Assembly (NCBI GenBank): GCA_964533375.1
Contig: CAZHLW010000001.1
Location: forward strand, 434,001-498,000
Length of the DNA stretch: 64,000 bases
DNA from: CALREJ01 sp964533375
Lineage (GTDB): Bacteria > Patescibacteriota > Gracilibacteria > Peribacterales > Peribacteraceae
Direction: 5' to 3'
In this document: piece after piece, positions 36,122 through 45,381 of the stretch
Numbering within the stretch: the stretch's first letter is position 1
How the letters are laid out: each line of letters begins with the position of its first letter
Program-made: the position numbers and the translations under genes
Notes under the pieces: model-generated
Databases searched by the model: none
What the model saw: the letters and a program-made list of their open reading frames with translations, nothing else
What the model was told of the DNA's origin: nothing

Positions 36122-39100
36122 TTAGATTCCAGTCACAAACTTCCGTGCAAATCCTGCGCCTGTTCCTGTTGTCAGACCCGCGAGGGCGAGCCAGAACATG
36201 AGGGGCATTGTACCGCTGTCACCGTTTCCGGTGATCGGGTGGAGGTTTAAGGTGCTGGCTGTCAGGCCGCTTTCAAATCCAGTCTGGGGCAGGTTACCGA
36301 GGCCGATCACCTGGACCACAGCGGATGCGCGTTCGCGGTTGCCGTTGTCTGCGGTGACTTCGGCATCGTTGCGGACGAACTGTCCGACTGCGTAGTTGCC
36401 GACGTTCAGGCGGTAGCGGATGGTGCGGCTGGCATTGCGACTCAAACTGCCAAGGTTCCACTCCATGCGGTTTCCGTTGTGGCGGTCTGCATCGCCATCA
36501 TCAATGATGGTGACGTTGGCAGGCAGGATGTCGATCACGCGGACGTTTCTGAGGGTTTCATCACCGTTGTTGCGGACGCGGACCGTGTATTCGATCATGC
36601 CGCCCGGGAAGACTTCGGACGTGCTGGCGTCCTTTGTGATTTCGAGGTCGCCGTTATTGTTGTCGTCTTCATCCACAACGTCTGTGTCGTAGGCGACGCG
36701 GCCGTTCACTTCTGCGCGGTTGGTAATTGTTCCATCGGCGTTGCGGTCGACTTCAACGGTCAGTCGGAAGGTGCGGGTGGAGAAGGCAGGGATATTCACG
36801 TTGTTCCAGGTAATGGTGCGGCCGCTGACGCGTTCATTACCGTCTGCGGAGATGAAGCGGAGTTCAGAAGGCAGAATGTCGCGGACTGTCACGTTGTTGT
36901 TCGAACCGCTGTTGTTGTTGCGGACCGTGATCGTGTAGGTCAGGCGGTCACCCGGGCGGACCGTGGAGCGGCCGTCGGTCTTGCTGATGGTGTAGTTATT
37001 GTTGTTCCTGTCCGTCTCGCGGTTGCGGAAGTAGACGGTTGCACAGGAACCGTTGGCGTTCACCGTCACGGTGCCGTTTGCAGGGCTGACTGTTTCCAGT
37101 CTCCAGCCGTTCTGCGTGTATTCGCGGACGGTGTGGGAACCGGTTGGGACGTTGTCGAAGCGGGCGCGGCCGTTACTGTCATTGCTGACGGTGCGGTTGT
37201 TGTCCAGACTGAAGGTGAAGCTCGGGACGCTGTAGATTTCGTTGCCGTTGTCATCAATGGCGGTCTTGTCGATTTCGATACAACCGGTCTGGTTGGAACC
37301 GCTGACAGTTGCGCTTGCAGAGTTGTTGCCGAGGTTCGGGTCCTGCGTGGTGGAAGAGACGGTTGCGGTGTTTGTAACAGAACCGCTGACATTCATGCGG
37401 GCTCTCAGCTGCATGGTTGCGCTGTTACCCGGGTTCATGGTGCCAAGTGTCCACTGGCTTCCGTTGAAGGAACCATTGGTCATCACAGCGTTCACAAAGG
37501 TGAGGCCGGACGGCAGGGTATCGGTCACAATCACGTTCTGTGCAGCTGCCGGGCCATTGTTAGTGACGGAAATGGTGAAGACTGTCTCCTGACCGATGGC
37601 AACCGTTGTCGGGTTGGCGGTCTTGGTGATAGCCATGTCTGCGGTGTTCGACGGAGCGGAGCTGGAGCTGCTGCTCTGGGTGACAGAGTTCAGCTTGTTC
37701 TGGAAGACCACGTTGGAACAGTTGGTGTTTCCATCAGAGGCAAAGACCGTTACAACGCCGTTCTGCGGGAAGACGCTCATCAGAGACCATCCCGGAATAA
37801 CTGTTTCAGACACAGAGTGCTGACCAACCGGTACGTTCGTGAAGCGTGCATGGCCGGTGGAGTCGTTGGTGACTGCGACGGAAGAACCATCAAGGTTGAA
37901 GATGAACGGAGCAATCGTGGAGAATGGGCTGCCGTTTGCGCTGTAGGTCTGCTTCAGGATATCGATACAACCGACCTGTGCCTGCTGGCGGATACCCGTC
38001 ACACTGGCGCTGGCGTTGTTGTTGCTCATATTGGAATCCTGTGTGGAAGACATCACGCTTCCGTTTGCGGTGAAGGTGCCTTCTGCATTCACACGCACCA
38101 CAATCTGCAGTGCTGCGCTACCGTTCATCGGCAGGGTGCCGATGGTCCAGGTACCGTTACTGTAGGTACCGTTGGTTGCAAAGCTGTTTGTCTGGGTGAG
38201 GGCAGACGGGAAATTGATGTTCGCTACCACGTTCTCTGCAGTCATCGGGCCGTTGTTGCGGACGGTGACCATAAAGACCGTTGTATCACCAACGTTCACG
38301 ACAGCCGGGTTTGCAGACATCGTAATGGCGACGTCAGCAATATTGTTCTGCGTGGAAGAAGAGGAAGAGCTGGAGGAAACCGGGCCACAGGTCAGAGTCG
38401 TTGTGGTCGTGTTGCTCATGTTGTTATTCATATTCGGATCGACGCTTGCGGTGCTCACGATAGCTGTGTTGTACAGATTCGTGTTCATACAAGGCGTGGA
38501 AGCAACAGGAGTCTGGAATGACAGGCTGAGGCTCTGCGTGCCGGGATTCATGTTGCCAAGGAAACAGCGAACCTGACCGCTTGTGAGGTCACAGCGGGAA
38601 TCGGAAGCAGCATCGATGTAGGTGAGTCCTGCAGGGAAGGCATCAGTCACAATCACGTTCTGTGCGACTGCCGGGCCGGAGTTTGTGACAGTCAGCGTGT
38701 AGACGACTGTGCTGTTGTAGGCAGCAGTAGCCGGGCCGCTCTTGGAAAGGCTCAGGTCGTTTGTTCCTGTTGTAGAGGACGTGGACGAAGAGGAAGACGA
38801 GCTCACAACCGGACAGGTCAGAGTCGTGGTCACGGTGTTACTCATGTTGTTATTGGAGTTCATTTCCATGCTAGATGTACTCACAATTGCGGTGTTGTAG
38901 ACATCCTGCTGGAAGCAAGGATTGAGGCTCGGCACGCTGAAGTTCAGGCTGATAGTCGTGCTGCCCGGGTTCATGCTGCCAAGGAAACAGCGAACCTGGT
39001 TGCTTGCGAGGTCACAACGACTGTCGGAGGCGCTATCGTTATAGATGAAGCCCATCGGGTAGGCATCAGTCACAATCACATTCTGTGCGACTCCCGGACC

Positions 39101-40710
39101 GTCGTTTGTGACAGTGAGGGTGTAGGTAAGATTCGTTCCGCGCATCACGCTGGATGGACCGCTCTTAGACAGGCGCAGATCAATCGTTGTGATGGTTGTG
39201 GAAGAAGACGACGAAGAAATGACAGAAGAGGAAGATGAAGAGATAACTGAGGAAGAAGAGCTGGAAGAGCTCGACGGGATTACGAAGTTCCATTCGTCAT
39301 CATCAGTCGGGACGTAGGTTGAAGGGTTATTCGGGTTACCGTCTGTGTGGCAGCCCGGATCCAAAGCATCAATTCTCTGGTCACCGTCGTTATCGACCGT
39401 GTCGGAACACTGGTAGGTGCGGGTGCTGGAGATAGACGAAGAGGAAGACACAATCGGGAAGTTCCACTCGTCGTTNNNNNNNNNNNNNNNNNNNNNNNNN
39501 NNNNNNNNNNNNNNNNNNNNNNNNNNNNNNNNNNNNNNNNNNNNNNNNNNNNNNNNNNNNNNNNNNNNNNNNNNNAAGACGCAGAAGAGGAAGCAACAGG
39601 GAAGTTCCACTCGTCGTTGTCTGCAGGGTTGTAGGAAGCAGGATTATTGGCATTGCCATCTGTGTGGCAACCCGGATCCAAAGCATCAATTCTTTGGTCG
39701 CCATCATTATCCACCGTGTCGGAACACTGAGGAGGTGTGGTGATAACAGACGATGCAGCAGAGGAAGACGATACAATGATCGGGAAGTTCCACTCGTCGT
39801 TGTCTGCAGGGTTATACGTTGCACCGTTGTTGGCGTTTCCATCGGTGTGGCAGCCCGGATCCTGCGCATCGCGCAGTCCGTCACCGTCGTTATCAATAGT
39901 GTCAGAACACTGTGGGTTCTGGACAACAATCACGGAAGAGCGTGAAGACGACACAACCGGGGCGTTCCATTCGTCGTTATCCGTTGTGCTGGTACAACCA
40001 GGGTCCGAACCAAAGTCGCGGAGCCCGTCACCATCATTATCCAATCCGTCGTTACAAGCGTACACAACCGGAGCTGCAGAAGAGGAAGCAACCGGCACGT
40101 TCCATTCATCGTTATCGGTAGAGCTGGTACAGCCAGGATCCTGACCGAAGTCGCGCAGTCCATCACCATCGTTGTCCAGTCCGTCGTTACAGGCAAAGAC
40201 CACCGGAGCGGTGGAAGAAGAGGCAATAGGGAGGTTCCATTCATCGTTATCGTTCAAAGAAGAACACCCTGGATCGTCCATGTCGTACCGTCCGTCACCG
40301 TCGTTATCCACACCGTCGTTACACTGGTTTGCAACAGCCACCTGAATGTCCTCCTCTACCTGCTGATCCTGTTGGTTCTGCTGGTCCTGATCCTGTTGGT
40401 CATTTTGCTGGTCCTGCCCGCCCTGGTCCTGATTTCCCTGGTCCATAGGGAGATTCCACTCGCTATCGTCATTGTCGCCCGTACAACCGGCATCCGCCAT
40501 GTCGTACATGCCGTCATTGTCATTATCGACTCCATCGTTACATTGCATAGCCGTTTGGGCGTTTGCCTGCAACGGAGAGCTGAACTTGGCTAATTCGAAC
40601 TGGGCATTCGCCACAACCATCACCGTAAGGGTGAGGATGGCGACGCTCTTCTTCATGCGCTCAGGAAGGCGATTCAGCGCATTTTGTACAGAAATACGAA
40701 GGTGGACCAT
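36122..40710 (-). CDS. giant cell-surface protein: Cys/Asp repeats, DUF11 and SpaA-like domains, LPQTG (contains assembly gap)
   Basis: About 1,500 residues are visible, split by the 100-N gap. A signal peptide (KKSVAILTLTVMVVANA) is followed by at least seven modules of the type CNDGVDNDGDGRYDMDDPGC...DNDEWN, which look like calcium-binding loops. Gln/Asp and poly-Ser linkers separate them. Next come six DUF11 Ig-like domains (for example YTLTVTNDGPGVAQNVIVTD) with two SpaA/Cna-B-like domains between them. LPQTG (36278-36292), a hydrophobic segment and a basic tail end the protein. Probably an adhesin or wall protein. ATG 40710 follows a TTGACA promoter; the frame opens earlier at a TTG (40731). 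Confidence 0.85.
39476..39575. other. assembly gap of 100 N
   Basis: A placeholder gap inside the repeat modules of the giant surface gene. The flanks are near-identical repeat units, which explains why assembly failed. One base of a Ser codon is left on one side and a complete Asn codon starts on the other. If the gene is intact, the true missing length should therefore leave remainder 2 on division by 3. Confidence 0.98.
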
Positions 40711-40740
40711 AGAGAAGGAAGAATTAGACAAAAGGATACT

Positions 40741-40768
40741 AATCTATCTTAATCACACAATTTGTCAA
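40741..40768 (-). promoter_or_regulatory. promoter of the giant surface gene
   Basis: On the minus strand consensus TTGACA (40763-40768), a 16-base spacer and TAGATT (40741-40746). The leader to ATG 40710 would be about 25 bases and pyrimidine-rich, without a Shine-Dalgarno site. Confidence 0.6.
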
Positions 40769-40909
40769 GAAGATCTAAAATCGCCCAAACTGTATCTATT
40801 CAGACGTTTGAGGGGAAGTAAATATGTCGAGATTTTTTTCTGACCCGAAATACGACAACTTCCCGCAGAAGGGGAAAGTCATTTTCTCTCCACCTTGCCA
40901 TATATCCTT

Positions 40910-41263
40910 TTAGACAATAAAACTGTAGTAGATAAGGAAAGTAACAATATGGAGCGGTGCCGTCGCCAGTCCCGGGACGTAACGCTTGCCCTTTTCGCAG
41001 AAGACAAACCACACCACATGCCAGAGGCCGTTTGCAAACATCAGCACGTTAAATCCGGCCATCAGAGGCAGTCTGAGGGGAAAGGCATCGAAGAAGAGCA
41101 CGCAGATCCACAAGGCATTAAAAAGCAGCTCAAAGGTCAGGAAGAAGCGGAAACTCATCCGAAACGGCGGGAAGCGTTTATGAAAGCCGGTCGTGAGTTC
41201 TTCTAGGGAGTGAAGAAGCTGGATAGCGAGGAAGATGGTGAAGAAGGATTCGACTGTGGTCAT
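40910..41263 (-). CDS. HXXEE-domain membrane protein
   Basis: A 117-residue protein with four hydrophobic segments. The N-terminal HSLEE matches the His-x-x-Glu-Glu motif that names the HXXEE family. A later His-rich helix (GLWHVVWFVF) and a C-terminal membrane helix complete it. These are small integral membrane proteins, possibly metal-dependent, with unknown reaction. It stands alone, with the plus-strand reading on the other strand being only its shadow. Confidence 0.7.
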   Translation of the reverse strand: MTTVESFFTIFLAIQLLHSLEELTTGFHKRFPPFRMSFRFFLTFELLFNALWICVLFFDAFPLRLPLMAGFNVLMFANGLWHVVWFVFCEKGKRYVPGLATAPLHIVTFLIYYSFIV

Positions 41264-41302
41264 TTATTTACTGTGAAGAGGGGAGTAGTTCCTATTCTAA
41301 TC

Positions 41303-41725
41303 TTACTCGGTGATAATAGTTTCGGGCTCGGTCTTGAAATCCGAATATCTCCACCACGCGGGGGTGAATTCCAGGAAGATTGTATTCGGTCCTTTGTGTT
41401 TTTCCGCCTGAGGCTGCTTGGCGTAGTGAATGGCGTAGATGTGTTCGAGTTCCTGGGTATCGGACACGATGCGGATATCGCCGTGCATTTGAAGAGTTAC
41501 AAATTCTTCTTCGTTCAGACCCACGACTATTGCCGCCTTCGTTTTTCCGCCCATCTCTTCAATCGCTTTTGCTTTAAGTGTCGGATATGTCTGGATGAAA
41601 ATCTTTACCGGATCTGTCTGCTGCGAAAAATGAACGACCGCCGCATGGGGAGATCCGTCAGGTAATATGACTGACAGGACACACACTCGTTCTTTTTGCA
41701 GGAGATGAAGTGCGATGGGGTTCAT
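41303..41725 (-). CDS. pyridoxamine 5'-phosphate oxidase-like flavin protein
   Basis: A 140-residue protein of the split-barrel PNPOx-like superfamily, which binds FMN, F420 or haem. The N-terminal HLLQKERVCVLSVILPDGSPHAA is the family strand-turn pattern. A central strand set (FIQTYPTLKAKAIEE) and a C-terminal FLEFTPAWWRYSDFK follow. The start is ATG 41725; the longer frame runs through the tRNA-Gln gene. The true substrate is unknown. It lies directly downstream of tRNA-Gln on the same strand. Confidence 0.72.
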   Translation of the reverse strand: MNPIALHLLQKERVCVLSVILPDGSPHAAVVHFSQQTDPVKIFIQTYPTLKAKAIEEMGGKTKAAIVVGLNEEEFVTLQMHGDIRIVSDTQELEHIYAIHYAKQPQAEKHKGPNTIFLEFTPAWWRYSDFKTEPETIITE

Positions 41726-41742
41726 ACGAAAGAAAATGGATG

Positions 41743-41817
41743 TGGCTGGGGAGCATGGATTCGAACCATGGAATGGGGGCTTCAAAGGCCCCTGCCTTAC
41801 CACTTGGCGACTCCCCA
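41743..41817 (-). tRNA. tRNA-Gln (TTG)
   Basis: A complete cloverleaf. The acceptor TGGGGAG pairs with CTCCCCA, the D-arm contains GCCAAGTGGTAAGGC, and the anticodon stem GGGGC/GCCCC encloses loop CTTTGAA (anticodon TTG). The T-arm is CCATGGTTCGAATCCATG. The discriminator is G and CCA is encoded. The weak T1-A72 pair is a known tRNA-Gln trait. Confidence 0.95.
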
Positions 41818-41864
41818 AGGTGGAAACATGGTATCTGCTTGAGCGCGTTAGAACAATTGGGTGT

Positions 41865-43079
41865 TTACGTTGTTATCCGGAGCACCGGCATCGGCACAAT
41901 AAACTTCCCGCCGCCCTCGCTAAACCGTGCATGCTTCTTCTGAATCTCTTCAAAGAAGTTCCATGCTAACACCAAAAGAAAATCCGGCTTCCTTCTATAG
42001 AGCTCCTCTTCCGCCACCACAGGAATGCGGCTGACAGGGGAGTATTTACCCTGTTTGAACGGCGTGCTGTCGACAATAAAATCGATGTCATCATTATTGA
42101 GTCCGCAAACGTTCAGCAGAATATTTCCTTTGGCGGGCATCCCGAATGCTGCAATGGAACTGCCGCTTTGTCTGATAGTGGTGATGAGTGTGCGCAGCGC
42201 TTCCTTGCGTGCGGTGACTGCGAGTGCGAATGCATTGAACGGTGCAGAGGTATCGAGCGCTCGGTCTTTTTCGTACTGCAATAATTCTGTAACGTTTGCA
42301 GAGACATTTTTCTTTCCTTTGTGTGCAACGGTTATGCGCAGTGATCCGCCGTGAATCGGCTGGCGTGCGACATCAATCAATTCCAGATCTGTTGCATCGA
42401 AAAGTTTTGTGAGTGACTGCACAGAGAAATATGAACAGTGCTCGTGGTAGATGGTATCGAACTCTACGTGTTCCAGAAGATCTGCCACGTATGGGAACTG
42501 CGCAATGAAGACGCCGTTCTCTGCAAGGATACTTTTCAGTCCTTCACAAAAATCAATCAGGTCCGGAATATGCCCGAAGGTATTGAATGCAGTAACGAGT
42601 GTTGCGCTACCGTACGTCGATTGAAGAGGACCTGCTGTGTCTTTGCCGAAGTACACTGTCTCCGTCGGGATATGTTTTGCTCTCGCAATCAATGCAATGT
42701 TTTCTGCGGGATCGATTCCGAGAACCGGAATGCCACGCTCTACGAAAAATGAAAGAAGAGTGCCATCATTACTTCCGATATCCATCACTACTGTTTTGTC
42801 ATTGAGCGCGTATCCATCAACACAGTCATCAGCAAATGCGCGGAAATGTGCGACGTAGTCTGCAGAGAGCGAGGGGATGTAGGCGTAGTTCCGGAAAAGA
42901 ATGTCCGGATCGACCAGGTGTTCCAGTTGCATGAAGGAACAACCGGAGCAGCGGATAACAGAGAGGGGATAGCGGTTTTCTTCTTCGGTTAGATCCGCTT
43001 CGCTCAGGAGGGCGTTTGCAAGCGGCTGCAAACCAAAGTCGTAGACGGCATCAAGCTCATTGTTTCCGCAGAGTCTGCA
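41865..43079 (-). CDS. SAM-dependent sugar C-methyltransferase (start unclear)
   Basis: An enzyme of the NovU/TylC3 type, which C-methylates nucleotide-linked deoxysugars. N-terminal zinc ligands are CRLC (43068-43079) and CSGC about 45 residues later. A Methyltransf_13/14-type body follows with the SAM loop VMDIGSNDGTLLSFF, YHEHCSYFS and the C-terminal Rossmann part AFGMPAKGN. The first Cys pair lies upstream of the nearest usable codon (TTG 43031). Between there and the in-frame stop near 43172 no ATG, GTG or TTG occurs. The listed end is therefore only the minimal extent. The product probably decorates surface glycans. Confidence 0.8.
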   Translation of the reverse strand, partial: CRLCGNNELDAVYDFGLQPLANALLSEADLTEEENRYPLSVIRCSGCSFMQLEHLVDPDILFRNYAYIPSLSADYVAHFRAFADDCVDGYALNDKTVVMDIGSNDGTLLSFFVERGIPVLGIDPAENIALIARAKHIPTETVYFGKDTAGPLQSTYGSATLVTAFNTFGHIPDLIDFCEGLKSILAENGVFIAQFPYVADLLEHVEFDTIYHEHCSYFSVQSLTKLFDATDLELIDVARQPIHGGSLRITVAHKGKKNVSANVTELLQYEKDRALDTSAPFNAFALAVTARKEALRTLITTIRQSGSSIAAFGMPAKGNILLNVCGLNNDDIDFIVDSTPFKQGKYSPVSRIPVVAEEELYRRKPDFLLVLAWNFFEEIQKKHARFSEGGGKFIVPMPVLRITT

Positions 43080-43164
43080 GTGAGTGACTGACGTGCAGAG
43101 GGTTCTGCTGTCTTGTAGCTGGCCTGCTGTGACGGTTGCGGAGGGTATAGAAGGAGGAACGACG

Positions 43165-43938
43165 TCACTCTATTGTGCCAGCGTTCTCTTTTCCAGTCAG
43201 CGTGTCACAATAGATGTGCATGGCATCGCGCATGAATTCCGGCAGATCTTTGTGATATTTCTCGAAATAGGCGCGGAAGCGCACATCGTCCACGTACATG
43301 GATCCAAGCCCGCGATAAAGTTCGACGGACGGTTCGTAGAATGTGCGGAGGTTGTTGAAGTGTTCGGCGATGAGTTTCTGTACGCTGTCACTTTTCGGAT
43401 CATCATGGATGTGTGCGGCGATCCGCTTCATCAGATTATCTCCTTCTTCTCCAATACGTTTGTAGTCTTCCTTCGTGAAATGCTTCGTGCGTTCCACTGA
43501 CTGCTTGTACGCATCGGTATGGCCCCAGCGTTCTTTTGCTTCCGCGGCGTAGGCTTCCATTTCTTCTTTGGTAAAACCGCCGTACATTTCTTTATCTTCC
43601 ATCGGTTTTTTCTTCGTGACGTGTGCAATCGTCTTATCGATCGTCGCAAGAAGATCACTGAGGCGCTTTTGCTTGAGAGTCAGCATGGTGCGATGTTCGC
43701 TCAAGGCTTTTGCGACATCGAAGTCCGGTTTCTCCAGAATTACTTTGATGTCTTCGAGCGGAAATTCGAGTTCGCGGAAGAAAAGAATCTGCTGCAGGCG
43801 CAGGAGTTCTGCTTCGCCGTAGACACGGTAGTCGTTCTTTGCGGAACGCTCTGGCGTCAGGAGTCCGATCTCATCGTAATGATGCAGTGTGCGGACGCTG
43901 ATTGCGGCCAGGTCGGCGAGTTGTTGAACGGTATACAT
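43165..43938 (-). CDS. MerR-family regulator with TipAS-like domain
   Basis: A 257-residue regulator. The N-terminal MerR winged helix (YTVQQLADLAAISVRTLHHY, IGLLTPERS) is followed by a coiled-coil dimerisation helix. The C-terminal TipAS-like domain (about 120-257) binds thiopeptide-like ligands in relatives. Such proteins bind between the -35 and -10 elements and untwist a long spacer. Its own promoter (43978-44008) has a 19-base spacer with a dyad, so autoregulation is likely. The gene order suggests it could also control the methyltransferase downstream. Confidence 0.88.
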   Translation of the reverse strand: MYTVQQLADLAAISVRTLHHYDEIGLLTPERSAKNDYRVYGEAELLRLQQILFFRELEFPLEDIKVILEKPDFDVAKALSEHRTMLTLKQKRLSDLLATIDKTIAHVTKKKPMEDKEMYGGFTKEEMEAYAAEAKERWGHTDAYKQSVERTKHFTKEDYKRIGEEGDNLMKRIAAHIHDDPKSDSVQKLIAEHFNNLRTFYEPSVELYRGLGSMYVDDVRFRAYFEKYHKDLPEFMRDAMHIYCDTLTGKENAGTIE

Positions 43939-43977
43939 AAGGTTAAGGAAAAGGTTGAGGTTTAGGAAAACGGAAGC

Positions 43978-44008
43978 AGCATAGGGTCTGACGTGGCGTG
44001 AGGGTCAA
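43978..44008 (-). promoter_or_regulatory. MerR-type promoter/operator
   Basis: On the minus strand TTGACC (44003-44008), a 19-base spacer and TATGCT (43978-43983). The spacer holds the imperfect dyad CTCACG-CCA-CGTCAG. An overlong spacer with a central dyad is the hallmark of MerR-activated promoters. Confidence 0.75.
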
Positions 44009-44026
44009 GAAAAAATCTGTGCTGTT

Positions 44027-45373
44027 TTACAAATGTCCCTTATCCGGATCAAAAATTGTCGGAGCGAGCTTTTCTCCGTTCAGTAACTGCCGGATGCGCT
44101 TGCTGCCGTAGACAGCCTGCAGAATGCCGACGCCGTTACAGCCGAGGTTATACAAAAGCACAGCGTTCTTCGGATCGAATCCCACGCGGCGCAGACGGTT
44201 TTCCGTGTGGCCCATCAGGCCTTTCCACAAAAATTCGTGTTTGGCATCAGCAGGAAGTCCGGTGTAGGTGTTGCAGATCTGGTGGTTGAGCGTGTCCATC
44301 ACTTCCGGCGGAATATCCGTCGTGTGGTCGAAGCGGTGGTCTTCGGGGTGTGCGGTATCGATGCCGCCCATGCAGAAGAGTGTCTGGGGCGTGCCGTCTT
44401 TTTTGGGATACGGACGGCGTGTCATGTAATACTCTTCCGGATTGTAATAGCAGAGGGCGGAGATGGAGGGATATTGCTGCGATGCCGTAAATCCTGTCAT
44501 AAACCCGACCACGCCCACGACCATTTTGTGGAAACGTTCGTCTGCTGCTGCGTCGGTATCATCTTTGATATGAATGTGTTCGTAGCCGTTCGTACAGAGG
44601 ACCACATTTTTGGTGGTGATGGTTCCTTTTTCGGTGGTGATGGTGGCTCCGGTGGAATGGAGATGCACTGTTTCCGCCGGACGCTTTTCTGCAATGCGGA
44701 AGCGTTCCGGGTATCTCTCGAGCATCCATTTTACGGCGTGTTCGCAGAAGAGTGCGCTGTTCATGCAGCCGATGTCTGCAAGCTCTGCGGCAATGAACGC
44801 GGTGTCGTCGGTATCCAGAATATCCAGGATGCGCGAGTGCGGTGCCTGGATAATGAATTGCTGCAGGTGCTCCGGGATCTGTGCGATGACAGAGGGAATG
44901 GCGGCAACAGCCATCAGTTCGTCTTCCAGTCCGGCAGCCTTGCGGATGGCATGTGTTTCCAGCAGATCGATCAGATCTTCGACAGTCGTACAACCGTTGA
45001 ATCCGCGACAGTCCTCATACGTCTCTTCCAGTCCTGTCATATTCAATAGTTCCTGCAGAATGTCCCATGCAGTTTCGATTTCGCGGATGCTGTGGTAGGT
45101 CATGTCGGGACCGAATGCTTTGATAATATCTTCGAGCGGCCGTTCGAATTCATTCACCACATGTCCGGCGTTGCGTCCCGATGCGCCGTGTGCGACGTGC
45201 CCGGCATCTATCATCAAAACCGAACGATCCGAATGAAGTAACAGTTGCAGAGCGGTACTGACACCGGAAATGCCCGCACCGACAATGGTGACATCTGCCT
45301 GGAGATTGCCGTCGCAGGTGTAGGCGGGGCGGTCAGAGAGCTGTGCCAGCCAGGGGGAGATGGTGGGTTTCAT
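44027..45373 (-). CDS. FAD-dependent oxidoreductase (DAO family), copy 2
   Basis: A 448-residue flavoprotein of the D-amino-acid-oxidase/glycine-oxidase fold. The dinucleotide-binding motif is VTIVGAGISGVSTALQL (about 28-44). An HGASGRNAGHV motif follows. The C-terminal FAD-contacting region reads LLYNLGCNGVGILQAVYG. It is a paralogue of the gene eight bases upstream (45382-46746); both share an N-terminal SPWLAQL. Putative substrates are amines or amino acids (relatives include gamma-glutamylputrescine oxidase). No membrane segments or signal peptide. Confidence 0.85.
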   Translation of the reverse strand: MKPTISPWLAQLSDRPAYTCDGNLQADVTIVGAGISGVSTALQLLLHSDRSVLMIDAGHVAHGASGRNAGHVVNEFERPLEDIIKAFGPDMTYHSIREIETAWDILQELLNMTGLEETYEDCRGFNGCTTVEDLIDLLETHAIRKAAGLEDELMAVAAIPSVIAQIPEHLQQFIIQAPHSRILDILDTDDTAFIAAELADIGCMNSALFCEHAVKWMLERYPERFRIAEKRPAETVHLHSTGATITTEKGTITTKNVVLCTNGYEHIHIKDDTDAAADERFHKMVVGVVGFMTGFTASQQYPSISALCYYNPEEYYMTRRPYPKKDGTPQTLFCMGGIDTAHPEDHRFDHTTDIPPEVMDTLNHQICNTYTGLPADAKHEFLWKGLMGHTENRLRRVGFDPKNAVLLYNLGCNGVGILQAVYGSKRIRQLLNGEKLAPTIFDPDKGHL

Positions 45374-45381
45374 TTTTTGTT

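Noticed and set aside
36479..38521. 680-residue plus-strand open frame opposite the DUF11 region
   Set aside because: It is the mirror of a strongly biased repeat gene. It has no domain, start signal or sensible composition, while the minus strand encodes clear DUF11 domains.
39280..39610. Apparent frameshift in the giant surface gene
   Set aside because: Caused by the 100-N filler. Both flanks encode the same repeat in their own frames.
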